Source: JANNBN01 sp963763885 | GTDB taxonomy: Bacteria; Actinomycetota; Acidimicrobiia; Acidimicrobiales; JANYDT01 | Length of the DNA: 64,000 bases | Direction: 5' to 3' | Assembly: GCA_963763885.1 (NCBI GenBank) | Contig: CAVXQD010000007.1 | Coordinates: forward strand, 744,001-808,000 | Shown: positions 1-8,064 of the stretch, piece after piece | Position numbering within the stretch: the stretch's first letter is position 1 | Layout of the letters: each line of letters opens with the position of its first letter | Made by a program: the position numbers and the translations under genes | The notes under the pieces: model-generated | Seen by the model: the letters and a program-made list of their open reading frames with translations, nothing else | The model's database searches: none | What the model was told of the DNA's origin: nothing

Positions 1-687
1 CTTTCTACTTGCACTGCGTACTGCTCCATGCGGTTTGCGACTTCTTGCGCGCTGAGGTCGGTCGGCACGGTCACCACGACACTCGCCCAGGTAGGCGTCG
101 CTGAGTCCAATTGCGACTTCGGGATCAGGTACCGCCGATTCTGATCGCCCTCGATGCCTTGCGCAAACTTCGTCTGGAACTCGGCGGTGAGGCCCGTTGC
201 GGCGCGGACTTCTTCCGGTGTACTGAAGAGCAACCATCCCTTTGGAACGCCGAACGAGACACCGTCGCTGCTTCCGGTAGCTGCCAGGGCAATGTCGGCC
301 GGTTCAAACTGTTTCGGAATGGTCGGCGCCGGCGGCAATGCAAACTCGGCAGATGGCGGTTGGGTGGGCGTTGGTCCTGGGATCGTCGAGTTGATGGCTG
401 GCTCGGCGTCCACCGGGGCTGTCGTCGCCGAAGTCGACAAGCTCCACGAAATCGGCGTCATCGGCAACCAGTTCGGGGAGTGACGTATCAATAGAGTCCG
501 AGCTGCCTGAGGTGCTGGAACTGACCGTGCCAACAGGTGTCGTGGGCGCTGATGTTGTAACCACGCCAGACTGCACAACGGAGGACGATGCGACTCCTGC
601 GGACTGGTCGGACTTTCCCGCAGAGCAACCGGTCATGATCAGCAACGTTGACGCCATCGCCGCAAGCATCCGCCGCGTGTTCGCCAA
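1..687 (-). CDS. Putative secreted lipoprotein, 3'-partial, with apparent frameshift
   Basis: Lipoprotein whose 3' end lies beyond the left edge; function unknown. From a TTG at 687 (or the ATG at 669) the product has an n-region with two Arg, a hydrophobic stretch and a lipobox ending LIMTGC followed by SAGK, then a Ser/Thr-rich linker. The frame with the lipobox stops at 304. From about base 410 leftwards the adjacent frame continues as convincing protein: a Pro/Thr-rich linker, then a globular part with FGVPKGWLLFSTPEEV and WASVVVTVPTDLS, open to base 1. The two parts join if the GGGG run at 415-418 is read as GGG. This is either a sequencing/assembly error or a recent frameshift. It lies downstream of ftsB on the same strand. 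The start is uncertain, since the lipobox frame is open further upstream into ftsB. Confidence 0.6.
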
Positions 688-922
688 CCCAGACGCCGAC
701 CCAGACGCCGACCGGCGCCCAGACGCGCGCGAGCGCGCCGGGACACGGCTCGGTCGCACGACCGGGGAAAACGGGCTCACGAGTGCGCTATCGGCATTGC
801 GCCACCACATGTTGAGCAACATGTGGCGCACATGGTCAGCGGTGAACCGCCACTCAGCAACTCTCGCCCAAACCGGCGATGACTCCCACTGACCTCCCCT
901 TGGCCTCCCCTTGGGGGAGGTG

Positions 923-1450
923 CTAGTCCCAGAAGACGATGAAATCGACGATTCGGTTACCCAACCCGCGCTTCGGGGCCGGGACCTGCTCTGCTGCAGC
1001 ACTGGAGGCTGCGGCGCCGGTGCGATCACGGTCTGTGTTATCTGGCCGCAACTCCGGGATGGCATAAATGGTGGCATCGTTCGGGGCTAAGCCGAATTCC
1101 TCACGGGCGATCCGAGCGACTTCCTCGTCGGTCTGCAGCAGGTCACGCTGCGCGGTGAGCGCAGCGTTTTCCTTCTCCAGTTGCGCAAGCCGCTCGGCGG
1201 ACTGTGCGTAGGTATCGTCCTGCAGCGCACGGGTAGCGAAAGGCAACACGCCCACCAGACCGCCGATGATGACCACGACGAACGCAAGCAGCAAGTGGCG
1301 CACTGGACGGGTAAGGCCCCTGCGGAGTGAAGCGCCCAGCGACATGCGTTGTGCACGCGGCCGATCGGACCCAGGCCGCGACCCGACGGCGGCTGCGCCC
1401 TCAGCTTTTGCCCCGGCCTTACCGTTGCGCTCGATCGTGGGTGCTGGCAT
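923..1450 (-). CDS. FtsB/DivIC-type septum formation initiator
   Basis: Bitopic cell-division protein of the FtsB/DivIC family (175 aa), expected in the FtsQ-FtsB-FtsL divisome subcomplex. It has a basic, Ala-rich cytoplasmic N-terminus of about 50 residues, one transmembrane segment (LLLAFVVVIIGGLVGVLPF) and a coiled coil (QSAERLAQLEKENAALTAQRDLL). The family signature region IAREEFGLAPNDATIYAIPE follows the coiled coil. The C-terminal tail is low-complexity and ends in an aromatic patch (IVDFIVFWD). Its ATG shares one base with the eno stop (TGATG at 1452-1448), so the two genes are probably translationally coupled. The eno-ftsB order is common in actinobacteria. Confidence 0.88.
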   Translation of the reverse strand: MPAPTIERNGKAGAKAEGAAAVGSRPGSDRPRAQRMSLGASLRRGLTRPVRHLLLAFVVVIIGGLVGVLPFATRALQDDTYAQSAERLAQLEKENAALTAQRDLLQTDEEVARIAREEFGLAPNDATIYAIPELRPDNTDRDRTGAAASSAAAEQVPAPKRGLGNRIVDFIVFWD

Positions 1451-2736
1451 CAGCGAGTTCCGCGTGGAGCCAGTCCGCTGCGTCCCCAGAATGCCGCTGC
1501 TTCGCCAAGTTCCTCTTCGATACGAATGAGTTGGTTGTACTTGGCAACGCGGTCGGAACGGGCTGGAGCACCGGTCTTGATCTGGCCACAGTTGGTCGCA
1601 ACTGCAAGGTCAGCAATGGTTGAGTCTTCGGTTTCGCCGGAACGATGCGACATCACCGCGGTGTAGCCATTGCGTGTTGCAAGACCGACGGCGTCGAGCG
1701 TCTCGGTGAGGCTGCCGATTTGGTTGACCTTCACCAGGATGGAGTTGGCAACGGCCTTGTCGATGCCCATCTGCAGGCGATCGGAATTGGTGACAAACAG
1801 ATCGTCGCCAACCAGCTGAATCTTGGAACCGACCTTATCTGTGAGGGTCTTCCAACCGTCCCAGTCATTTTCAGCCATGCCGTCTTCGATGGAGACGATG
1901 GGGTACCGAGCAGCGAGGTCGGTCCAGTAGTCCGCCAGCTCCAACGAGGTGAGGCTGCGGCCTTCGCCCTCGAGGACGTATTTGCCGTCCTTCCACAGTT
2001 CGCTGACAGCAGGGTCGAGCGCGATTGCAATCTGCTCACCAGGCTTGTATCCGGCACGTTCGATTGCCTCAACCAGCAGCTTCACGGCGTCTTCGTTCTT
2101 GGCGAGGTTGGGAGCAAACCCACCTTCGTCGCCAACAGCGGTGGAGAGCTTGCGGTCGTGGAGGATCTTCTTGAGCGTGTGATAGGTCTCGACACCCCAA
2201 CGCAGCGCTTCGGAGAACGAAGCAGCGCCAACTGGCATGACCATGAACTCTTGGAAGTCAATGGTGTTGTCGGCGTGAGCGCCGCCGTTGAGCACGTTCA
2301 GCATTGGCACTGGCAGGACGTGGGCGTTTGGTCCGCCGATGTATCGGTACAACGGTAGGCCGCACTCTTCTGCAGCAGCCTTGGCCACGGCCATGGATGC
2401 ACCCAAGATTGCGTTAGCGCCCAGCTTTGCCTTGTTCGGCGTGCCGTCGGCATCGTTCATGGCCCAGTCGACTTCGCGCTGGTCAAGGCCTTCACGGCCG
2501 ACAAGCAGGTCTCGCAGCACGCCATTGACGTTGCCCACAGCCTTCTGCACACCCTTGCCCATGTAACGGGTGCCCCCGTCACGCAGTTCTACGGCTTCGT
2601 GTTCTCCGGTGGATGCGCCGCTGGGCACCATGGCCCGGCCGGTAGCACCGCTTTCCAGGAGAACCTCTACCTCAACCGTGGGGTTACCACGGGAGTCCAA
2701 GACTTCACGGCCAACAACTTCTTCGATTGCACTCAC
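1450..2736 (-). CDS. eno: Enolase
   Basis: Cytoplasmic enolase (2-phosphoglycerate to phosphoenolpyruvate), 428 aa, full length for the family. The N-terminus has VVGREVLDSRGNPTVEVEV and SGASTGEHEA. The middle has the metal ligands in DFQEFMVMP, SIEDGMAENDWDGW and LVGDDLFVTN. The catalytic and substrate-binding region is KVNQIGSLTET followed by SHRSGETEDSTIAD. The gene begins with GTG, with GAGGGG about 9 bases upstream. It is followed directly by ftsB with a one-base overlap. Confidence 0.98.
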   Translation of the reverse strand: MSAIEEVVGREVLDSRGNPTVEVEVLLESGATGRAMVPSGASTGEHEAVELRDGGTRYMGKGVQKAVGNVNGVLRDLLVGREGLDQREVDWAMNDADGTPNKAKLGANAILGASMAVAKAAAEECGLPLYRYIGGPNAHVLPVPMLNVLNGGAHADNTIDFQEFMVMPVGAASFSEALRWGVETYHTLKKILHDRKLSTAVGDEGGFAPNLAKNEDAVKLLVEAIERAGYKPGEQIAIALDPAVSELWKDGKYVLEGEGRSLTSLELADYWTDLAARYPIVSIEDGMAENDWDGWKTLTDKVGSKIQLVGDDLFVTNSDRLQMGIDKAVANSILVKVNQIGSLTETLDAVGLATRNGYTAVMSHRSGETEDSTIADLAVATNCGQIKTGAPARSDRVAKYNQLIRIEEELGEAAAFWGRSGLAPRGTR

Positions 2737-2824
2737 GTTGCAAATCCCCTCGCGGAACTGGGTTGAGCCGACAGCCTAGGCCGACGAGATGCCCGGGCGG
2801 TGCCAACCCGGAGTCCTGCGTTCC

Positions 2825-3007
2825 CTAAGCGTACGTATGTTCGAAATCCGAACCACGGCGGTAACAGTCCACCTGCGCGCAGCTGACTTCTGTGTTCTTG
2901 CAGTCGGGCGATTTCCGCCACGCCACCGCGGCCTGTCTCGCCTTCTTGTAAGCCAGTACAAGTTCAAGCAGTGTTGCCACGACACCGAATGCACCGAGCC
3001 TCGGCAC
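2825..3007 (-). CDS. Possible small protein, unknown
   Basis: Open reading frame of 60 codons from a GTG. It encodes a short hydrophobic segment (LGAFGVVATLLELVLAYKKA) and a basic, Cys-containing tail. The frame stays open about 18 codons further upstream without a start codon, and codon use there looks coding-like, so this could be the remnant of a longer gene or have an unrecognised start. No family is recognised. It lies in the 379-base stretch upstream of eno (2737-3115), in which I see no other gene; eno promoter elements are presumably there too. Confidence 0.3.
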   Translation of the reverse strand: MPRLGAFGVVATLLELVLAYKKARQAAVAWRKSPDCKNTEVSCAQVDCYRRGSDFEHTYA

Positions 3008-3115
3008 GTCACGCGGAATTCGAAGATCGTCCTCCGAGAAAATCAGAGCAGGTGAATCGTGATGTGAAGACGGTCAGCCACCCTTTGTAGTAGCGGGGAA
3101 ACCGTTCGAGCACGT

Positions 3116-3325
3116 TTAGCCAGCAAGCTCTGCGTCTGTGGCGGCAATTCGTTGTATCGCTTTCGCCAGTTCGCCGCTGTCGATAGCCCAGTCAGCGAAG
3201 GCCGAGATTGCAGGGCTCAGTGGTGTGACATCTGGGGGAGTGGAGTCAAGAACACCGATTGCTTCTCGAGCTCGCGCAGCGGCCCGGGCGATCTCGGGTG
3301 GCAACAACCGCACATCTACTGGCAT
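3116..3325 (-). CDS. Small hypothetical protein
   Basis: A 69-aa cytoplasmic protein, mostly helical and rich in Ala and Asp/Glu: PPEIARAAARAREAIGVLD, then ISAFADWAIDSGELAKAIQR and a short C-terminus. No family is recognised and no signal or membrane segment is seen. It starts at an ATG, with a weak GAGGG about 11 bases upstream. It is divergent from the molybdopterin oxidoreductase at 3479, so the 150 bases between them should hold both promoters. Confidence 0.5.
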   Translation of the reverse strand: MPVDVRLLPPEIARAAARAREAIGVLDSTPPDVTPLSPAISAFADWAIDSGELAKAIQRIAATDAELAG

Positions 3326-3478
3326 CAGCAGAGTTTACCCTCGACTGATGTTCAAACCGCACCCAGAATCGTTGTGCGGACCTTCGCAAGCTCAAGGTGA
3401 AAGGAGGCCGAGGATCAAAAGTACTCGTGCGGCCTTATCCCCAGACGGTCTTGGCGTGACATTCGGTACGCTGCGGCA

Positions 3479-5530
3479 ATGAAGACCGTCAATGGAGCAT
3501 GCCACCACGACTGCCCGGACTCGTGTGGCTGGGTTGTCACCGTCGATGACCAGCAGCCGGTCCCGGTTGCGCTGAAGATGCGAGGCAACCCGGACCACCC
3601 GTTCTCGCAGGGTGAGTTGTGCCCCAAGGTCAACAGTTTCCTTGACCGTGTGTACAGCCCAGACCGAGTGCTGACGCCGCTGCGCCGGACAGGCCCCAAG
3701 GGCAGCCGCCAGTTTGAGCCCATCAGCTGGGACGAGGCGCTGAATGAGATTGCCAGCCGCTGGTCCGAAACGATCGTCGGCTCCGGGTCCGAAGCCATCA
3801 TGGGTTTGTGGGATGCGGGCAATCAAAGCCTCATCTCTATGCACGCACATGATCGGTTCATGGCAACACTTGGGGCTTCGCGCATGGTGGACAACGTGTG
3901 CGGTCAGGCCGCCGGCGTGGGGTGGTCTGCCACCTACGGCACCGGCGAGGGAGCCGACCCGATGAGCGTCCGCTTCGCCAAGTGTGTGGTGCTGTGGGGA
4001 ACCAACCCGCGGATGACCAACCGGCACCTGTGGCCGTTCATCGAGGAGGCCCGCAAGAACGGTGCAACCGTCATCTGCATCGACCCGCTCCGCACCATCA
4101 CCGCGGAAGAAGCCGACCTGTTCATCCAGCCGCTCCCCGGCACAGACATCGCGTTGATGCTCGGCCTCATTCATCTGTGGATACGAGACGGCCGAATCGA
4201 CACGGACTACGTCACGCAATACGCCAGTGGTTTCGATGAGCTCGCCGCCGAGGCCGCCCCCTGGACGCCAGCACGAGTGGGCGCAACGTGCGGCATCGCG
4301 CTGGAAACGGTGGAGCACCTCGCAAGCGTCATCGCCGAAGCTCCACCAGCACACTTTCGCAGCCTGATCGGCGCAGAACACCGAGAGCAGGGGGCGCAGT
4401 TCTTCCGACTGCTCACCACGCTGCCTGTCCTACTGGGTTCGTGGCGGCTCCCAGGCGGAGGCGCGTCGCGTTCCGTCGGCGTGTTCACCCGAGCAATTGC
4501 AGAGACCGTCGGCCTCGATCAGCCGGCTGGCCGCAGTACTCGTTCGTTGTCGATGAACCAGATGGGACGCTGGCTCACCGACGACACGCTGGCACCACGA
4601 GTTGAGGCGCTACTGGTGTGGAACTTCAACCCATTGGTCTCCCTCCCCAACGCTGAACTCATCCGGGCCGGGCTGTCACGTGACGATCTGTTCACAGTCG
4701 TGCACGAGCAGTTCCTCACCGACACAGCATCGTACGCAGACATAGTGCTTCCAGCAACAACGCAGATCGAGTCCACGGACGTGGTTCCTTCGTGGGGCAG
4801 CCTTCACGTCAACTGGAACCAGGCAGCCATTCCGCCGCTGGGAGAGTCCGTCTCCAACAGCGAGTTGTTCCGTCGACTCTCAGGCGCAATGGGTTTCACG
4901 GACCCTGCATTGTTCCTCTCCGACGATGAGTACCTGCAGCGCTCCCTGACTGGGGGTCACCCTCGTGCGGCTGGCATCACCGCAGACACATTGCGAGCCC
5001 TCGGAACGATGCGATTGAGCGTCGACGAGGTCTACATGCCGCACACCCACGGCGGATTCGGAACAGCAGACGGAAAAGCAATGCTGTCGTCCACGGAAAT
5101 GGAATCACAGGGCCTCGGTGCGGTGGTCGGATACATCCCGTCCACTCAGGACTCGCAGCGGTTCCCGCTGTCTCTCATGACTCCAAAGGTGCACACTCGT
5201 TTCCTCAACAGCACCTATGCACACTTACCATCACACGGTGGCCGCGAGAAGGGCCCGTGGGTAGAGCTGAGTGCCGCCGATGCAGCAGAGCGGTCCATCG
5301 AACCGGGTGAAACCGTCGAGGTCTTCAACGACCGCGCCGTGTTGCGCCTCACTGCACGAATCGGCACCCTGGTGCGTGATGGCTTGGTGGCCGTGCCGTA
5401 CGGCTGGCACGCCGCGGCCCACCCGGATGGCCGCACCGCCAACGCCCTCACGAACGACACGCCAACGTCATTCGGCGGAGGCGTGGCCTACAGCGACACC
5501 ATGGTGCAAGTCCGCCGCCTCAACTCCTAA
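3479..5530 (+). CDS. Molybdopterin oxidoreductase (DMSO reductase family)
   Basis: Catalytic subunit of a molybdopterin-guanine-dinucleotide oxidoreductase, 683 aa. The N-terminus carries a [4Fe-4S] motif, C-x3-C-x3-C (CHHDCPDSC, Cys 8/12/16), with the fourth Cys in GELCPKVNSF near residue 49, as in formate dehydrogenase and nitrate reductase relatives. The MGD-binding regions follow: VLWGTNPRMTNRH, CIDPLRTITAEEADLFIQPLPGTD, and a C-terminal MopB domain with PKVHTRFLNSTYAH and VPYGWHAAAHPDG. No Tat signal is seen, so it is probably cytoplasmic. The gene stands alone: no electron-transfer subunit is adjacent. The substrate cannot be read from sequence. Confidence 0.88.
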   Translation: MKTVNGACHHDCPDSCGWVVTVDDQQPVPVALKMRGNPDHPFSQGELCPKVNSFLDRVYSPDRVLTPLRRTGPKGSRQFEPISWDEALNEIASRWSETIVGSGSEAIMGLWDAGNQSLISMHAHDRFMATLGASRMVDNVCGQAAGVGWSATYGTGEGADPMSVRFAKCVVLWGTNPRMTNRHLWPFIEEARKNGATVICIDPLRTITAEEADLFIQPLPGTDIALMLGLIHLWIRDGRIDTDYVTQYASGFDELAAEAAPWTPARVGATCGIALETVEHLASVIAEAPPAHFRSLIGAEHREQGAQFFRLLTTLPVLLGSWRLPGGGASRSVGVFTRAIAETVGLDQPAGRSTRSLSMNQMGRWLTDDTLAPRVEALLVWNFNPLVSLPNAELIRAGLSRDDLFTVVHEQFLTDTASYADIVLPATTQIESTDVVPSWGSLHVNWNQAAIPPLGESVSNSELFRRLSGAMGFTDPALFLSDDEYLQRSLTGGHPRAAGITADTLRALGTMRLSVDEVYMPHTHGGFGTADGKAMLSSTEMESQGLGAVVGYIPSTQDSQRFPLSLMTPKVHTRFLNSTYAHLPSHGGREKGPWVELSAADAAERSIEPGETVEVFNDRAVLRLTARIGTLVRDGLVAVPYGWHAAAHPDGRTANALTNDTPTSFGGGVAYSDTMVQVRRLNS

Positions 5531-5610
5531 AGGCGCGGCTGGCCCAAATGCCTGGGTGACGGAAATTCAATTCGAAGTTCGAGCAGCCGACGCGTGACCG
5601 TGCGGCGCTC

Positions 5611-6939
5611 TTAGCCGCCTGAGCGACGAACGTGGTCCCGAAGCCGAGCGGCGGCCAGCCGCAATTCGGTCTCGGGGTCGCGGCCGGTTGCACGGACTGC
5701 TGCAACCACGGCAAGCAGATACTCCCCAACCGAATCCTCTGCAATTTCTGGCAGCACGGCCGGCTTCACTGGCTGCCCCGCAGCAGCAGCACGCTTGGCT
5801 ACCTTGGCCGCGTACGTGAGTGCTGGCAGTGACTCGGTGAGCCCAGCCATTGGATCGTGATCTCCGGACGCCTTTGTAGCGTCGCCGCGTTCTTCGCTTT
5901 TGATCTGCTCCCAGTTGCGCTTCACCTCATCGGCATCGGCAACGGCCACTCCCGCAAACACGTGAGGGTGACGACGGATCAATTTGTCGCTGAGAACCCT
6001 GGCCACATCGGCCAACGAGAACCGGCCATCTTCCTCACCAAGGCAGGCATGAAAGACGGTCTGAAACAACACATCGCCCAGCTCTTCAACGAGGTGGTCC
6101 GTGTCAGCGTCTGTGGCTTCCGGCGATGCATCGGCTTCGATCGCTTCAATCAGTTCGTATGCCTCTTCAACCACATACGGCGCAAGCGACCGATGCGTCT
6201 GTTCGCTGTCCCACGGGCAGCGCTCACGGAGGTCGGCCATCACCTGGACGAGTCGTGCCATCTCCGTGCGCAGCGGCGACGGCATCCGTTCGATCCACAG
6301 CGACGTGAGATGGTCCGGTTCAATCACCCGGTCGAGGTCGTCCCAGGCAATGTTGACGATGGACTCATCGGGCAGGCCCAGTCGCTGGAGCACCGTCACA
6401 GTCTCCGGCGGATCAAGCGGTATGCACTTGATGTCAGACAGCACCGCAACCGAATGGCACTGCGACACAAGCAACGGGCCAACCTCACCGTCGGCTTGTT
6501 GAGCAAAACGCAGCCCATCGACGACACGCGCCCCTGAGGTGAGGGGATCGACTCGCAACCGTGCCCACGTCAGATCGAGGAACGACAAGGCGGGCACGAT
6601 GGTGACATCAACAGCGGGGTTGGCCACCAGCAGTTCCACGGTGTGCTCGGCTACCGACGGAGACCCTGGCACCGCGTACAACACCGGTTGTGGAGCCGCG
6701 GCCTGCGCCGCACTGATCAGTTCGCTGACTATCTGCGTATAGACGGCTTCGAAGGACGGAAGCGACTCGTAGAGGTGGTCGAAGCTTGGCGCATCAGAAA
6801 CTACGTGAGCAGAGGGATGCCGGTTGGTGCGCAGGAAGCGCACGGGGCACGCCGCAATTGCGTCGAGCGCGCCAACCGTCATGAGATCAGCGCCACCGGG
6901 CCCAAGCCCGATGACGACGATGGAAGGGCGCGTGCCCAC
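5611..6939 (-). CDS. mazG: Tetrapyrrole methylase-like / MazG nucleotide pyrophosphohydrolase fusion
   Basis: A 442-aa two-domain protein of the YabN type. Residues 1 to about 220 form a tetrapyrrole (SAM-dependent) methylase-like domain starting IVVIGLGPGGADLMTVGA. Residues from about 235 form a MazG domain with CPWDSEQTHRSLAPYVVEEA and a second acidic block, HLVEELGDVLFQTVFHA, which provide the EExxE/ExxD Mg2+ ligands. MazG domains hydrolyse (d)NTPs to monophosphates and are linked to nucleotide-pool sanitation. The start ATG shares one base with the stop of the upstream PpiC lipoprotein, indicating coupling. It converges with the molybdopterin oxidoreductase, leaving 80 bases between them. 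Confidence 0.92.
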   Translation of the reverse strand: MGTRPSIVVIGLGPGGADLMTVGALDAIAACPVRFLRTNRHPSAHVVSDAPSFDHLYESLPSFEAVYTQIVSELISAAQAAAPQPVLYAVPGSPSVAEHTVELLVANPAVDVTIVPALSFLDLTWARLRVDPLTSGARVVDGLRFAQQADGEVGPLLVSQCHSVAVLSDIKCIPLDPPETVTVLQRLGLPDESIVNIAWDDLDRVIEPDHLTSLWIERMPSPLRTEMARLVQVMADLRERCPWDSEQTHRSLAPYVVEEAYELIEAIEADASPEATDADTDHLVEELGDVLFQTVFHACLGEEDGRFSLADVARVLSDKLIRRHPHVFAGVAVADADEVKRNWEQIKSEERGDATKASGDHDPMAGLTESLPALTYAAKVAKRAAAAGQPVKPAVLPEIAEDSVGEYLLAVVAAVRATGRDPETELRLAAARLRDHVRRSGG

Positions 6940-8003
6940 TAGTTCTGCGGCAGGAGACCCGCAACCGTGGTGGAAGCAGCACCCGGTGTAGGACGAACAT
7001 CAATCTGCGGCAACCCGCCGGTCTCACTGTTAAACACTGCGTACTTGGGGTTGACCACGGTTTCGGCAGCTTTCGCCCGCGCCAGGAGGCCAGCCTTGAC
7101 GTCTTCAAGACCAGCCTGCTGCACGGTCTGCTTAGCCAGAGTTTCGGCCTCTGGACCCCACTTGGTGACGTCCCGCTTGGACACCAGCAGCAGGTGATAG
7201 CCGAAGTCCGACTTGACCGGCTTGGTGACCTCGTTCAGAGTTGCTTTGGAAGCCGCCGCAGAGAACTCTGCAACGTAGGTGGACAGTGGCTGGCAACCCA
7301 GATCTCCGCCTGATTCCTTGCTGCCCGGATCGGTGCTGACCGCAGCGGCCACTTTGTCGAATGCCTCGCCGCCGGTGATGCGTGCGAGCGCCGCCGTAGC
7401 TTCAGGTTCTGAGGCCACCAGGATGTGCTTCACACAGGCCGTGGTGAATTTGTCAGGGTTCTTGTCGAAGTAGGTCTTAGGGTCCCCGCCGCCAGCTGCA
7501 AGCAGCATCGCTTCGATGTAACGCTGCGTGAGAAGTTGGTCGTCTCGGTACTTTGCGGGGTAGGCGTTTAGCGTGGTCTCGCCGCCAGGGGTGGCCTGCG
7601 CCATGTTCTGTTTGAACGTGTCCGTCATCTCGGCTGGCTTGACCTTGCGGGCCTTGGCCTCTTCCTGAATAAGGGCATTGAAGTACCGGTTCTGCAGCAC
7701 GTAGGCCACTAACTCTGGCGAGTACTTCTTGCCGACATTGGCGTCTTTCTGGGTGGCACCCTTCCAGCCTTCAAGGAACGAAGGAATGTCCGTCACCATC
7801 TTGAGCTCTGCCTCCAATTCGGAAGCCGAGGTGGGCGCCAGCTTGCCGGAGATCACGGCCTGGCTGGACCCCGACGATGACCCGCACCCGCTGAGCAGGA
7901 CCACGGCCGATAACGCCAGCGGCGCCACCAACCTTGCGGTCAGTTTGGGAGAGAGTTTCCCGAAGCGATTTCCGGTGACAGTTACAGGACGTACAAGGCG
8001 CAC
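6939..8003 (-). CDS. PpiC-type peptidyl-prolyl isomerase lipoprotein (SurA/PrsA-like)
   Basis: Membrane-anchored extracytoplasmic foldase, 354 aa. The n-region is basic, followed by a hydrophobic segment and lipobox (VVLLSGC, then GSSSGSS). A SurA-like N-terminal helical region precedes one parvulin domain at roughly residues 185-285: CVKHILVASEPEATAALARI, GGDLGCQPLSTYVAEF and VKSDFGYHLLLVSKRD. These are the conserved xHIL, GGDLG and GYHxxxV elements. The C-terminus is a Pro/Thr/Ala-rich tail. It is translated just ahead of mazG with a one-base overlap. Its place between mazG and mfd parallels mycobacterial organisation only loosely. Confidence 0.88.
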   Translation of the reverse strand: MRLVRPVTVTGNRFGKLSPKLTARLVAPLALSAVVLLSGCGSSSGSSQAVISGKLAPTSASELEAELKMVTDIPSFLEGWKGATQKDANVGKKYSPELVAYVLQNRYFNALIQEEAKARKVKPAEMTDTFKQNMAQATPGGETTLNAYPAKYRDDQLLTQRYIEAMLLAAGGGDPKTYFDKNPDKFTTACVKHILVASEPEATAALARITGGEAFDKVAAAVSTDPGSKESGGDLGCQPLSTYVAEFSAAASKATLNEVTKPVKSDFGYHLLLVSKRDVTKWGPEAETLAKQTVQQAGLEDVKAGLLARAKAAETVVNPKYAVFNSETGGLPQIDVRPTPGAASTTVAGLLPQN

Positions 8004-8064
8004 GGGAGTTGAGCCTACCGCCTACGCCTTATGAACGAGTTCGCCCCCACCCGGAGAAAGCGGA

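Noticed and set aside
3392..4381. Minus-strand 329-codon frame opposite the molybdopterin oxidoreductase
   Set aside because: Opposite the [4Fe-4S] and MGD-binding regions of a well-supported gene; Cys/His-rich and low quality.
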